Below are positions 22,901-35,079 of a stretch of DNA of 64,000 nt, piece after piece. The first letter of the stretch is position 1. Every line of letters starts with the position of its first letter. Below the pieces are notes generated by a model. It saw nothing but the letters and a program-made list of their open reading frames with translations, was not told the origin of the DNA and made no database searches. A program made the position numbers and the translations under genes. This DNA comes from Populus alba (lineage: Eukaryota; Streptophyta; Magnoliopsida; Malpighiales; Salicaceae). The stretch lies in NCBI RefSeq assembly GCF_005239225.2, contig NC_133301.1, positions 11,532,318-11,596,317 on the forward strand, in the 5' to 3' direction.

Positions 22901-25118
22901 TTTGAAGCATGTGCATCTTAACTTAGTCATGGCTGATGCTTTCTACATTAGAATCTGCTTGGCTCTCTACTTCTCATTTTCTATATTTCAGAAATATCCA
23001 TGTTCGAACTACTGAGCAATACAATCAAGACAATGATAGATGAACTGAAGTCTCCATTCCTTGCTGCTTTGACTGAACATATACATGTCCTTCCTGATTT
23101 TCATGGAAATAGGTAACTAATGGTGATGTGGCCTTTTCTGGGTTTAGTGCTGAGATGTCTGCTATGAACTTATTACATTTAGTTTGTGATGGAACAGGTC
23201 TCCCATTGCAGATCCAAAATCCAAAGGAATTGTTTTTGGCCTGACTCTTGAAACGAGTGAGAGACAGTTGGCTCTTTTATACCTTGCTACTGTACAGGGT
23301 ATTGCATATGGTACACGTCACATTGTGGAGCACTGCAACACTCATGGTCATAAAGTAAGAATGTCATGCTTTATGCTCTAATTTGTAGTAGTTCAATTTC
23401 ATAGCTATTTTGTTGTTTATAATCCTTGTTAGACGATCACTGTATCCAAGGGATGGAATTACACTTCATATTGAATTTCACTCCATCTGAAAACATTGTG
23501 CTCATGTTAGATATAAACTCCATTGAATTAGTAGTTGCTATCAAGTTTTCCACATGTTCAAGCCTAGAGGTGAAGGTGACTGGATGGTTGTCAAATAGGA
23601 GTTAATCACTATTAGAAAAAATTATCACCTGACTGTATAGCAACTCACATCGTGTCCCAAACCACTAGGAGTAGTAAACACGTGCTTATGCTAGAATAAA
23701 TGGTTTTGAATTACATTGCTATGCGACATTGAAAATTAATCAATTTTTTGTGTTTTAATTAATTTTTTCTATGAGAGGCAAGTGTGCACTTCTAAAGTCT
23801 GATGTAATGCAGAAAAAGTAAGTTTGACCAATAATGTTCAGATAAGCAATCAGTTAGTAGCTGTTTAAATTAGAAGCTTAATTTGAATATATCTGACCAA
23901 TATCTATCAGGAGATTTCTTCTGTTTGGCAAGTACTGCTTGAGTGTTCTTAGTCATTGACGCGGTGACTATTTGCCACATGGTTATTTTCATAACCCTCA
24001 TTTTGTTTTCTTTCGTATCTCTATTCTTTGCAGATCGATACATTACTTGCATGTGGTGGCCTCTCAAAGAACTCCCTCTACATCCAAGAACATGCAGATA
24101 TCCTTGGTACTTTGTTACTTCTTTTCCACCACAGTTGCCTCTTTTATTTTTGCCTAGTGTATAACATGTTTCCTTTCCCTTTTCTTTTTAAAACTTTACT
24201 ATTTGATTGTATTCCTTTAGGAAGATAGATAACCTTAGCGTAAGAATTTTAAGAAGCACCCAACTGTAGTCTTGCAAGTTAACAATTGATTGAGAGTTGG
24301 TGTTCTTGTATTGGTTGTTGATTTCAACATATCATACCATACCAGTGTTAATCAAAAGGTGCTCAGGTGCTCCTTAAGCGCTATAGGTGAGGCCACAACA
24401 TCTTTATTAGCCTCAAGCGATGAATTTTAATGAGGTGCTGCCTAGGCAAGTGCCTGGTGAGTGGGTGCCAGGCGTTAAATCAAGCACCTGCTTTAAATAC
24501 ATCTTTTTTTTAACTGATTTATGTTTTGACCTGTTTGTCCATTTTTTAACCTACCACAAGAAACAATTTTGGGGTATTTTTGTATATAAAAAAAAGATTA
24601 GGGTAAAAAAATAAAAAATAAAATCATTAATGTTGAATGGTAGGTAAAAGGAATCAGTTAACCTCTATTCATACTGTGATACTCTTCCTACTGTGATGTC
24701 TTTCTCTATTCACAATACACTCCATGGTCTTTTAAACAATGTCATGTATGCGTTGAAGAAATTAAAACTAACCTATTCTTTTTTGGCGTAGGTTGCCCTA
24801 TTGTACTTCCACGAGAAAGTGAATCTGTGCTCTTGGGTGCTGCTATTCTTGGTGCTGTTGCTTCAAAGAAATACTCGAGTCTTACTGAGGCCATGAAGGC
24901 GCTGAATGCAGCTGGTCAGGTATGCATGTGCCAGTTTACGTGCTCAGTTTTATCGATTTAATTTATTTTTGATTTAATGTATCAAGCATTTGTAGGTCAT
25001 TCATCCATCAAAAAACCCAAAGGTGAAGAAGTATCATGATGCCAAATATCGTATTTTCCATGAGCTCTATGAGCAGCAGCTCTCTCAGCGTTCTATCATG
25101 GCTCAAGCCTTGGAGTAG
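19909..25118 (+). CDS. FGGY-family carbohydrate kinase (ribulokinase-like), 15 exons
   Basis: ATP-dependent sugar kinase of the FGGY fold, closest to the plant and animal ribulokinase-like group; the true substrate is not evident. Exons: 19909-19990, 20076-20155, 20251-20368, 20495-20673, 20921-21003, 21129-21313, 21814-21875, 21996-22104, 22202-22321, 22760-22879, 22992-23112, 23198-23354, 24034-24106, 24792-24919, 24996-25118. These join to 579 residues with all phases compatible, about the usual length. Visible motifs are DVGTGS at 19-24 (phosphate-1), catalytic aspartate in IDAHAGG (D279), CGTST at 314-318 (phosphate-2) and ACGGLSKN from 478 (adenosine-binding). Intron 7 has a GC-AG border (CAG|GCAAGA at 21876). 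An in-frame upstream ATG at 19792 would add 39 Ser/Arg-rich residues; I chose 19909 because the conserved fold starts soon after it. No defect seen. Confidence 0.93.
24340..24490. repeat. Transposon-derived fragment in FGGY intron 13
   Basis: The stretch 'aggtgctcaggtgctcctt', 'aggtgctgcctaggcaagtg' and 'gtgccaggcg' resembles the 'ggcgcctaggcg' repeats common in plant genomes. It is intronic, and boundaries are approximate. Confidence 0.35.
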
Positions 25119-27762
25119 AATGTGCCACTTTTGAAGACTCGTGAATGCTTGAGCATTCTTTGGTGAAAGTCTTGGCCTGGTAATCACTAGTGGATGCACT
25201 TGAGTTTTGATAGTCACTTCAAAAATATAGTTGATTTTTTTTTTCAAATAATATTCTGGGAGTTTAATTTTACATGGGATGGTCAAGTTTATCATGTATA
25301 TATAAATTTAGTTCAAACAGTTTCACCAATGTTGAGTTCTTCTGATGTGGGCCCTAATTGTGCAAAATAGGAGAAGAAAATGTAAAGAATTACTCATTGG
25401 AAAAACAAAAGATGATATTGCATGTGCGCTTGGATTTTTATTGAATTAAAAGAAATGATACATTTCTGGAATTGTATCTTTAGAAATATAAAAAGGTTTA
25501 TAGCGAGGGTCTACTCAGACAACTAGATGAGACGGTGAAGAAGTGTTGTCAATACTCCGGCGAAGGATTAGGAGGATGTAGGGTATTCAGTAGTCTCATA
25601 CAAGGGTACTTTCCTAGTGGTGGGGAATTAGTTGAGCAGCATTTGAACATCCTTTTCTTTTTTTAAGTGGGTGTTGATGGTGAGGCTGAGTGGTGTTTTT
25701 GGGAGGGTGATGGTGGAGGCTGAGTGGTGTTTTTTGGGAGGGTGATGGCGAGGTGGGTGCAGCTGGATTTGGTGGAGATGAGTCTTGGAGTTTATTAGTG
25801 ATTTCTCCACATGTTAAGTGTTGCTACACGAGAGTTTGTACTGGATTTGTGCAGTTGATTGGAGGTCTTTTTATAATTGGACATGAATATATGATCACAC
25901 AAAAGGTTTTTTTCCCTGCTTATTTCTCAAGGAGGGACTGGCATAAAGGTGAGGAGAGGTGATGAAAATTTCAATTTATGACATGTACCCAAAATGTACA
26001 TAAATCACCATAAGGATACCTTATTCATAAAAAACAAAAAAAACAAAGAGGAGACACAAAAAAGGAAATTCAGAATTTGAAAATAGAATAAAAATAAGAG
26101 ATATTTCTATTTTTTATTGTTATTTCTAGGTTACTGTATTTAAGGATTTTTTAGTAACTGACAGAACGAAAAGAAGAGCAGAGAAGAAATTTCACTCATA
26201 AAACATGACGTGACTAGATAGGTGGTTTCTGGTGAGTTGTGAGCTGATTTTATCTTTTTTTTTCAATTTAAAAAAAATATATTAAGATGATGCAAGCATT
26301 TTTAAGAAAACCAAAAAAAATATGAGAGTTGAGTGATTTGATTGAGTTTAATAAATTTGGCTAATTTAATAACATGAATAAAAAAAAACAAGATAAAAAA
26401 AATTTAATCTGAATTTATTTAGGTTAGCATGCCAAATATACGATTTGATTGTGATATTGGGGTAACTTCTTGAAAGCAAATAAAATTATGAAATTTAATT
26501 ATAAAAAATTTAATGTTAAAGGATAAAATTATAAAAAATATTTTTTTATGAGAAACCAACGAAAAAAACCCGAGTCAAATCAAGTTAATCCACTACCCTA
26601 TCATTATGAACATAAGATTGAGATAACCCTATATAAAGTAAAGTGACAAAAAAAAAGCATGAAAACCAATTTTCAATTAATTATCAAATGTTAAAGGATA
26701 AAATTGAAATAAAAAAAATCAATTTTAAAAAATATCAAATGTTGAAGAATCTCATTTGATAAAGAAAAAAATTAAAAAAGAACATGATAACCTTGTAGAA
26801 AGTAAAATTTAAAACTCAATTTGTAACAAACAAAATATTGAAGGAAAAAAATATAATCCAAAAAAGGTAAAAAAAAAACCTGACTCAAGTCCAACGAAGC
26901 CAGCATGCAAAATCTACGATCTAATTGTTATATCGAGGTAACCCTATTGAGAATAAAACTATGAAACTTAAAAAAAAAAAAAAAAAAAAACCAAGCAAAC
27001 TCATATAAATTTTCTAAACCTAGACTAATTTTTTAAATTTACAACGTGTGAAATCGTAGATCTAAGCTAAATTAAAAAATTTAATTCCAAACTAATTTAA
27101 TATTAAAGGATAAAATTGAGAAAAAAAATCAATTTAAAAAACTTGCCAAAGTAAAAAAAAATAGCACTAAAAATAATAATAAAAAAAACCAAAGAATAAA
27201 AAAAAAATAACAACACAAATTTGATGAGTTTGCTGGATTTTGCCCAGTACAATTAATGATTTGTGTTCTCATAATTCGAACCATTTTTTAAATGAATGAA
27301 ACCATGTTGCACCATTCGCATGACAAACACAAATTCACAAGATAATTTTCATATGTTTTTTGCTTTTACTTTTCGATAGAGAAATGGTAGTTTAACAAAT
27401 CTTTTGTAATCATAATGCATGATTTATTTTGAGTTAGTCAAATGTTGTTAATCATATTAAAGAAATGCAATGATGTTTTTATGTGAGGAAATGTATTTAA
27501 CATTATGAAATATGGGAGCAACCTTGCTTGTGATCAGAGTTCCATCCCTGGAAACAAGCTCTATTTAAGTAAGATTTATATCGTCGTACTTGTGCGGTAT
27601 GATAATAATTATCTTCCTGTATCAAGATTATCAGGAATAATAAGTAGAAAGGACAATAAGTTGCTGTCTTTTATCAATAAAACAAAGAAAATGAAAGTCA
27701 CCATCTCATATTTTAGTCACTAAAAACTCTGACTGGTTTTAAAGTTTTGTAAAAGGATTGAT
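25119..27762. other. Intergenic region downstream of FGGY, no gene found
   Basis: The FGGY 3' UTR should occupy the first few hundred bases. A 34 bp unit ('gaggctgagtggtgttttt') is duplicated at 25671-25740. From 26230 to 27200 the DNA is a dispersed AT-rich repeat. Nothing in 27200-27760 looks coding. Confidence 0.55.
26390..27140. repeat. Dispersed AT-rich repeat family, copy 1
   Basis: Diverged units carry 'caagttaatccac', 'aagattgagataacccta', 'aattatcaaatgttaaagga' and 'acgatctaattgttatatcgaggtaaccc'. The same motifs appear at 33240-34080 and 43680-44070. Confidence 0.5.
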
Positions 27763-27772
27763 TGCGTAAAAT

Positions 27773-28701
27773 TAGTGTTTTAAAACCCGGACTGACCCGG
27801 TGGGTCGACCCGAGACCCGGCCGACCTGGGCATGGGACCGGTCCGGGTAGAGGCCAAAACCCGCTTGGGAATTGGCCCGGCCAGACCCGGCCGACCCGGG
27901 ACCCGGGACCCGGGACCCGGTCCACCCGGCCAGATCCGGGTGAGACCCGGTCAATTTTTTTTTTTCCTATCATTAAACGACGTCGTTTAATGACATCTGA
28001 AGACTAAAATCCTAAAACGCTGAACATTGAAGACCCGATCACTTTTGCTTCACAAGAAAACAACACCGAATCTCAAACTTTGAAGCCTGAACAGAAGACA
28101 ATTTTGCTTCACTCTATAGCTAATTATCTTGAAAACACCGGTGGGTTTTCTAAAACATTAAAGAAATTCAAATCAGAAGCCAAATTTGAGGTATGCAAAA
28201 CAAATTTACTCACTCTTTTTTTCTCTCTTGGCTTATCAAATTATGCAAGTTTAGTCACAGAGATAAAATGATTGGATTTTTATTTGTGTTTTGAGTTGAA
28301 TTTGTGTTTATACAAATGGGTTTTGTGGATTTGGTTTGATGTTAATGTATTGGGTGTGTATGAGATGATCAAGGTTAATGAAGCCTAATGCGATTATGTG
28401 TTTGTGCTGTGTTGTGCTGTGGCTTTTTGGGTGTTCTTTGTTTGTTTATTTGATTATTTTTTGGTTGTTTTGTGATCTTTGTGTAGAAAGATGATTTGAG
28501 TGGTGGTTCCTTGATTGATTTGGAGGAGGTGTTTTGCAAGTTTTTGAAGACCAGGTAGGATGATTTTAAAATCACTGTTTTAAATATTAGTTATGTGTTT
28601 TTTTTTTTTATATAGTTTTTTTGGGTTGACCCGGGTCAACCCATTTGACCCATGACCCGATCACTTGACCGGGTCAATGACCGAGTCGGGTTTCAAAACT
28701 A
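27773..28701. mobile_element. Mutator-like (Pack-MULE-type) element with captured gene fragment
   Basis: A perfect 10 bp direct repeat, tgcgtaaaat, flanks the unit at 27763-27772 and 28702-28711. The ends are inverted: the left starts TAGTGTTTTAAAACCCGG and the reverse complement of the right starts TAGTTTTGAAACCCGACTCGG with one base difference in length near the tip. GC-rich subterminal repeats of ACCCGG/GGGTC type lie inside both ends, including a 7 bp tandem repeat of GACCCGG near 27895-27920. A 9-11 bp duplication fits Mutator-like elements. No transposase is present; the interior is a host gene fragment. Confidence 0.8.
27990..28554 (+). pseudogene. Captured 5' part of a LisH/SRP40-like nucleolar phosphoprotein gene
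   Basis: The plus strand has an ATG at 27990, five codons (MTSED) and then a TAA at 28005. It then stays open to a good splice donor at 28191 (GAG|GTATGC). Exon 2 is 28487-28554, with acceptor GTGTAG and donor CAG|GTAGGA. The joined reading is LKPEQKTILLHSIANYLENT, then GGFSKTLKKFKSEAKFE, KDDLSGGSLIDLEEVF and CKFLKTR. This matches the N-terminal LisH-like module of plant SRP40/Nopp140-type nucleolar proteins as I remember them. Intron and promoter-like sequence were kept, so capture was from genomic DNA and not from a transcript. The acidic/serine-rich middle and the conserved C-terminus are absent. The stop at codon 6 makes it non-functional as a normal start. Confidence 0.72.
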
Positions 28702-29504
28702 TGCGTAAAATAAAAGTATTAGTACTTCTAATATGTCTTACCTGAGATAAGCTGCATTATTTATTTGTATGATATAAACTAAGACAATGTTGCGTGTTCT
28801 AATTGTTGGTCTATCTAGGATTTAAGAAAAGTATTTCTTAATATGAAGGCCCTTATTTTATCAAGTTAAAATATAACCATTCTAATGGAAAAAACATAAA
28901 AAATAAAATGAACTGTTTTTTATGTTTAATATTGGGAATATATCTTATGTATAAGTTTATAATTTCATGAATTAAATTTTTTTTTTTTTTTTTTTGTGTT
29001 TTTTGAAATGTAGATCAAGTTTTAACGGATAATCATAAAATAGTTATGATACCCTTTGACTGATTCTCGTATTTTTTTTTCAAAGTATGATAAAAATACA
29101 ATTTGTTTTATATAAAAATTAAATATGCATGAAAATTTCAGAATTTAGCCATATGCATGATATATATAGGCTTTGTTTGGAAAAAACCTATTTTTCTTTG
29201 TAATAAAACTACCAAAACAAGCTTAAAAGGGTGTTTGCCAAACACACCCTTCAACCAAAAAAATCCTTTAGAAAAAAGATGGAAAAAAAATAGGGTCTTA
29301 AACCCTTGACCCAATCTTATCTTGACCAGGTTGACTTGAAATTTTTTGTTCGACTATAAAACAAACAAAAAATCTTAGTTTGATATGAAAACAACACAAA
29401 AATAAAACCAAAGTAAAAAACCAGATTAAACACAAAAAAAAAACTCAAAGATTCTGGAACAAAACGAATCAAACACTAAAAAAATAAAGAACATGAATAA
29501 AACA

Positions 29505-30165
29505 AAGAACATCGAAACCCACCCAGCAACGTTAAACCCAAATTAGACTACATACGATCAAAACAAGGGCATATACTTTATGCAAATCGTACAAGGATTA
29601 ATAATCTAGCATCCATTCATTTCGATTATCATTTAAACATCATGATTTTGTCAATTTGGGTTTCAGTTCAAAATCAAAATCCTATAATTAAAATACATCA
29701 AAAACTTGTTATTGATGCAAATAAGCCCTAGATTACTTACTAATTACACATAAAGAAGGGTTATGTGCAAAGAAATGGACTACAATTGGTCCGAATAAAT
29801 GGTATAAGGTGTTGTTCTTTCCAAGAACATAAAAAACATGCCCAAACCTAACCCAGCAACATGAACTCCAAATTAGACCAGATATGGTCAAACAAAAGGC
29901 ACCTATATATTGAAAATAATGCAAAGATCAATAATCTAACATTTATTCACTTCAATCATCAAAGAATAAACATGATTTTTTTTCAAAATGGGTTTTGATT
30001 CAAAACCAAAACCCTAAGATTAAATTGCATTAAAACTTGTTATTGATGCAAATAAACCCTAAATTATTGCTTAATCAAGTTGTTTGAAGGGTTAGTGCAA
30101 ATAAATGGACTAAAATTGATCTGAATCACGGGGTTAAGACAATATTCTTTTCAAGAACATGAAGA
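29505..30165. repeat. Two diverged tandem copies of a ~320 bp unit
   Basis: 'aagaacat' starts at about 29505, 29822 and 30154. Within each unit come 'cccagcaac', 'aaattagac', 'aataatctagcatccattca' or 'aataatctaacatttattca', 'cttgttattgatgcaaataa' and 'aaatggactacaattggtc' or a variant. The origin is probably a retroelement. Confidence 0.7.
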
Positions 30166-30317
30166 ACACACTTAGAAATAAACTATATGTTCGTGTAATA
30201 TGGATTCAAAATTGAATTTTTTAAACTTATTTTAATCATGAACAGACCTAACATAACTAAGAAGAACATCCTTACTTAAACATGTATTTCTTAAGTTAAA
30301 CAAAAACTAAAACGACG

Positions 30318-30318
<1 letters not shown>

Positions 30319-30364
<46 letters not shown>
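30319..30364. repeat. Compound microsatellite (TC)n(AC)n(AT)n
   Basis: Three dinucleotide runs follow one another directly. Confidence 0.95.
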
Positions 30365-31807
30365 AACAACTTAAACAATAACATTATTATATAAAAAAAA
30401 TAAGAAAAAACTTCAAAAAGAACATAATAAATAAAGATCACGACAAAAAAGGTGAATACAACATCACTTGTTAAGCATTTTAAACCTTTTTTCTATGTTT
30501 ATACACATAAATATATAAAAAAAAACCTCAAGCAAGCCACAAGAGCCTCATTTTGGATAAGAAAATATACCTAGAATAACTATTGTCTCATTTTGTTTTT
30601 CTTTGGGAATTTTTCATCTCACAAAGTTACTATCCTTTTAGAGCTTAGGAAATCTTTGTGTTAGACTCTTAGACTTTTGCACTTTGGTTTATTGTTAATA
30701 TATTCCTTTTTTTTCTTCTCTTTTTTCTTTTTATTTCTCCCTTCCTTCTCCTTTTGATCTTAAGGGGTATTTATATGATTTTGTTAGAGTTTTGAGAGGT
30801 TTTGAATTTATTTCTGACCTTTTGAATTTATGTGTGAATACACAAAAAAAGGTCGATTCTTGTACAATTATGTTTCAATTATGGATGATTGAGTTGCCCA
30901 CTTTCGAGACTTTATCGGGGAAATTCTAACATCATCATCACCTGAGACTGTCTAAAGTCGGTAAAAGGGATGCACACATTTTATTTGGATGTAACCTTGC
31001 TCAATTTAAAGATTTGTAACTCTACATTTATTCTTTTGAAGTTGCTAACTCAATAAGCCAAAATTGTCTAAATGGAAGCTAGTCTACCAAACAACGTGTC
31101 ACTCAAATTCTCTTCATTAAGTCTGAATGACGAGTTATTTAGGGTTTTTAATTTGAGATTGACAAATTTTGATCGAGTATCTATTCTTCCAATTTCTTTT
31201 AATTTCACTCATAATTGCCTCTAAACTTTTAATATTACACAATCTCACTCCTGCTAAACTCAATTGTTAGCCCTTAAGTTGACTGTTGTTTTCTTTCATT
31301 TTGGTCATTAATGTTGAATTTGTGCATTTTGACACTCAATTGACCAACAAACTTTCAATTTCTTCAATTTAGCCATTGATTTGGTCAATTTAAGCCCATA
31401 TATTCACATGATTTTTTTAGTTTGGTCCTTGGTTTTGAATTTCTTCAATCAAGTCCCTAATTGCCTATCAAACTTTAATATTAAAGTAATTTAGCCCCTG
31501 ATTTAATTAAATTAACTCTTAAAAATTACAACTTAACCCCTAAAAATTAATTTCTTCAAGTTAAAGCCTAAATTAAATTCCAAAATTATTTTTTCTTACA
31601 ATTAAGCTTTCAATAAATTCAATTAAACCTTAGAAATTTATAATTGAGTCCTTAAACATTTGATTTTAAAATTTTCTTCATTAAATTGAATTTTCTTTGC
31701 CAAAAAAGTATTTATTGGTCAAAAATACACTGTAAATTTTCTAATCTTGTATATTTGAATTTTCCTTAACTAGTTTTTGATAATTTCCTAGGCATTCTGG
31801 TATATTC

Positions 31808-31821
31808 TTTATATATATATA

Positions 31822-31868
<47 letters not shown>
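31808..31868. repeat. Long (AT)n microsatellite
   Basis: About 60 bases of alternating A and T with a single interruption near 31829. Confidence 0.95.
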
Positions 31869-31869
<1 letters not shown>

Positions 31870-31871
<2 letters not shown>

Positions 31872-32065
31872 ATATTTAGTGTTTGAAAGTGTAGTTATAG
31901 TTGCCTTTTAAAGTGTTTTTCGCTCGAAAACATATTAAAATAATATATTTTTTCATATTAAAAATTTTATTTTTGATATTGGCATAGTAAAACAATTCAG
32001 AAACTAAAAAAAAATAATTTTAAATTAAAAAATTAAATTTTTATAAAACTCGATTTGAAAATGCT
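31870..32065. mobile_element. ~200 bp MITE-like copy next to the AT microsatellite
   Basis: It starts 'agtgtttgaaagtgtagtta' and ends 'actcgatttgaaaatgcttttcc', with the family's internal layout ('ggcatagtaaaacaattcag'). Confidence 0.55.
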
Positions 32066-33239
32066 TTTCCAACCCCGAAAGATTGCTCACTCTAATAAAC
32101 TCCAAATTAAAGTTTTCATAATTGAATATGAAAATGACCTAATTGAAAGAGATTCTAAGAGCTTTTGTCTCCAAAACCGCAAAAGACGACACAAATTGCA
32201 GAAAGAGCCAAAAGCTGGGGAAAAAAAAAATCTCCTTTGAAGATGGTATAAATGAAAATACTTGAGAAGAGGTTTGGATATTTATTTACAACGAGACAGT
32301 GGTCACCAAAGAACGCAGCTGAAGACTGCGAGTGAAAGGACAAGAAAGCGAGTACACAAAAGTTCGAGTCCTCTAGCTCTATCTCATGACACCACCACTG
32401 CCATTCCCTTCACAGGATGGTGACTGACGTGTCATACATTGTGCCACCTGGAACTTTATTACTGGTTTCACATGTTCATGGCCCCACGTGATTTCTCACG
32501 AGAAAGCCAGAGTGAGATTGACCGGCAACGCCTGCGCGTGTGGTAGGGTTTGGACCGGAGAATTGACCTTTACACGGAATCGAACATCTTAGGTCGTTTA
32601 TGCGAAGAATATTCCACGAGCTCATTGGGTCACTCAATGGATGAATGACACGTTATCAAAAGTCAACACCAGATTGCTGTCGGGACCAGAATTGGAAAAA
32701 AAAAAAAACCCTGTGAAATCACTATCGTAGCACACAATGCCTTGTGCCTGGGGTTACGATGTTTTTGATACAATAATTTCACCATATTTTTTTTAGTTTA
32801 TTTTAACTAGCCACGTGGCTAGTGCTTTGTCTGGATCTTATAATTTTTTTTCAACATACTTTTTTTTTTACTTAAAAAAATCTAATTATAAACTGAAAAT
32901 ATATTTAATTAAATAAATAAAAAATTATTTGTGATGATGAATGCAAAAAAAATCTTTAATTTTAACTAAAAACTACATTAAAAAATTAAGAGATAATTGT
33001 TATCAAGATATACAACATCATAACATGGATAATAAATTCAGTGATGTTTAATAAATTTATTTCTTGTCTAGATTTAGTTTTCAATTAAATTATATAAAAG
33101 CTAATTTGATGTGAATCGGTCAGTTTCATGGGTTTAAAGATATCTTGGATGATCGAGAAAAATCATGGCTTAACTTCTAAAAAAATTTCAAGACAAATTT
33201 ATTTTTTAAAAAAATAGTGAGATGACACTAGATTGGATT

Positions 33240-34080
33240 GACCCCAATCACCCTGCAACTTGGGTCATGAACTCCATTGAATTTAATAACTCTATTATTT
33301 TTGTAAACTATTTTTATTTAATTACATTATAGAAAACTAGATATTTATAAAATCAAGCATTAATTCTAAAATAAATGTTCATTTGAGACCATGATAAAGC
33401 AAACAAAAATAAATTATGAAGTTTATTTTTCAATAAATCTAATATTAAAAGATGAAATAAAAAAATAATTATAAAAATTTAATAACAAAAAAACTAGGAA
33501 AAAAATGGATTCGATGTGTAAACCCGCCAAACCCGTGAATTGGGTTGCCCAGGTCAGCGCATCAAAACTACAAACCAAGTCATATGGACTCCATTAGGAT
33601 TAATACTTTGTTTTGTTATCAAAACTATTTTTTATTTAACTAATAAAAAAAATAGACAATTTTAAAATCGAGCATAAATTCAATACCAAGATTTTTTTTA
33701 AGATCATGATAGCCTTATAAAATACAAAATAAAACAAATTATGAAACTTAACTATTAACAACCAAATGTTAAAGGATGATATTGAAACAAATGAATTTAA
33801 TAAAAAGAAAAGAAAAGTTAAACTCACCAAATCGACAAACCAAATCGTGGACTCTACTCAAATTAATAACTTATTTGTTTGGAATTATTATTTATTTATT
33901 TATATGATAATAAAAATAGGTGATTGAAAAATCAAGTATTGATCTTATATTAATACTTTTTTTTAGTATCATGATAACCTTATATATATATATATAAAAA
34001 AAAAAAATTCAATTTTCAATTAACCTAATATCAAAGTATAAAAGGAAAAAAAATTAAAAAGAAAAGTTAAACCCAATATT
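33240..34080. repeat. Dispersed AT-rich repeat family, copy 2, in three diverged units
   Basis: Related units start at about 33271 ('gaactccattgaatttaata'), 33587 ('ggactccattaggattaata') and 33851 ('ggactctactcaaattaata'). Each has 'aaaatcaagcattaattc', 'accatgataa' and 'aaattatgaa' motifs shared with 26390-27140 and 43680-44070. Confidence 0.6.
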
Positions 34081-34260
34081 AGAGTAGATTAATATGTTTT
34101 TTTTTATTTAAAAAATGTTCTTAAGAATTTTTAATTTTTTAGATTTTTAATTTATAATTTTGAATTGTTGAAATGTACTATCATTTTTTTAAAAAAATAA
34201 AAAAATTATTTAAATATATTTTTAAATAATGTTTTCTTAAAAATAAATATTATCATATTC

Positions 34261-35079
34261 CTACACACTCTTTAAAAAAGCGAGGTAGATTATTATTATT
34301 ATTATGTTCCAACCAACAAACGCTCCGTATAACGTGAAAAGGTGAGGAGTTTTGAACACGCAGCATGCATATCGTGTCCAGTTGTCCACCACCCTCACCC
34401 TCCATCTCCAAGAATGTGGCCTCTTCCATTTTGAAAAACCTTTATGTTCCAAAGAAAAGTAACGAAAACAAAAAGGAAGAGGCTGCCACGTGTGATACTA
34501 CCTGGCAAGCAGCCGTTGCTCTCTCTCTCATCATCACTGTCACACCACAAGCCAACCCTCATCCTCAGGCCTCTCCCTCCATACCCCCTCCCGATTTTTT
34601 CCTTATTTTTCTTTCTTTCCTTTCTCTGAAATCCCACTAAACCAATTCACACAACACACCAACATATTTTTAATCCAATCTTGGAAGAACCCTATTTTTC
34701 ATTTTTATCTATTTATTCACCAGGTATTTTACTTTCTTTTAGAATCTAGGATTTCTTTCTTTCTTCTTCTTCTTTTTTTTCTTTTATATTACACGATCGA
34801 ATCTGGGTTCCTAAAGGAGGGTTCTTTTTGATATTTCGAGTTGTTTAAAACAGTAGTTTCTCCTGGTTTAGTTTGTTTTCTTAACATTTAATTTAGGGTT
34901 TCTTTTTCTTCGTTTTTATTGGTGGGGGTGGTGGTGGCATTAGTTGGAAACGACTACTGATATGGATGGTTTTGATGATTTTAGGGTTTTTTTTATGAGC
35001 TGCCTAATGAAGAATCAGTATTGTATGCATTCAAGTCTGATAAATCTGTTAGTATTGATGTGTTGTGAGGTGATGATTC
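34261..35079 (+). promoter_or_regulatory. Promoter and 5' leader region of the Raf-like kinase gene
   Basis: CT-rich leader-like DNA runs from about 34500 to 34800. A possible 5' UTR donor (CCAG|GTATTT) sits near 34722. A short frame from ATG 34962 to TAA 35085-35087 (41 codons) overlaps the kinase start at 35080 in another frame. If it stays in the mature leader it would act as an inhibitory upstream ORF; an intron could remove it. No clear TATA box was identified. Confidence 0.4.

Larger units (their letters stand above)
28712..34260. other. 5.5 kb intergenic repeat-rich stretch, no gene found
   Basis: It contains an A/T-rich diverged tandem repeat (29505-30165), a compound (TC)(AC)(AT) microsatellite (30319-30364), a long (AT)n tract (31808-31868), an MITE-like copy (about 31870) and a dispersed AT-rich repeat (33240-34080). 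Stretches such as 30880-31760 read like non-coding retroelement debris. No open frame has recognisable protein similarity. Confidence 0.55.

Noticed and set aside
27713..28007. GC-rich overlapping open frames on both strands (Pro/Gly/Arg-rich peptides)
   Set aside because: They arise from the ACCCGG-type subterminal repeats of the Mutator-like element; composition and two-strand openness are repeat artefacts.
34261..34640. Overlapping short frames on both strands before the Raf-like gene
   Set aside because: They fall in the promoter/leader region, have no similarity and are best explained by CT-rich composition.
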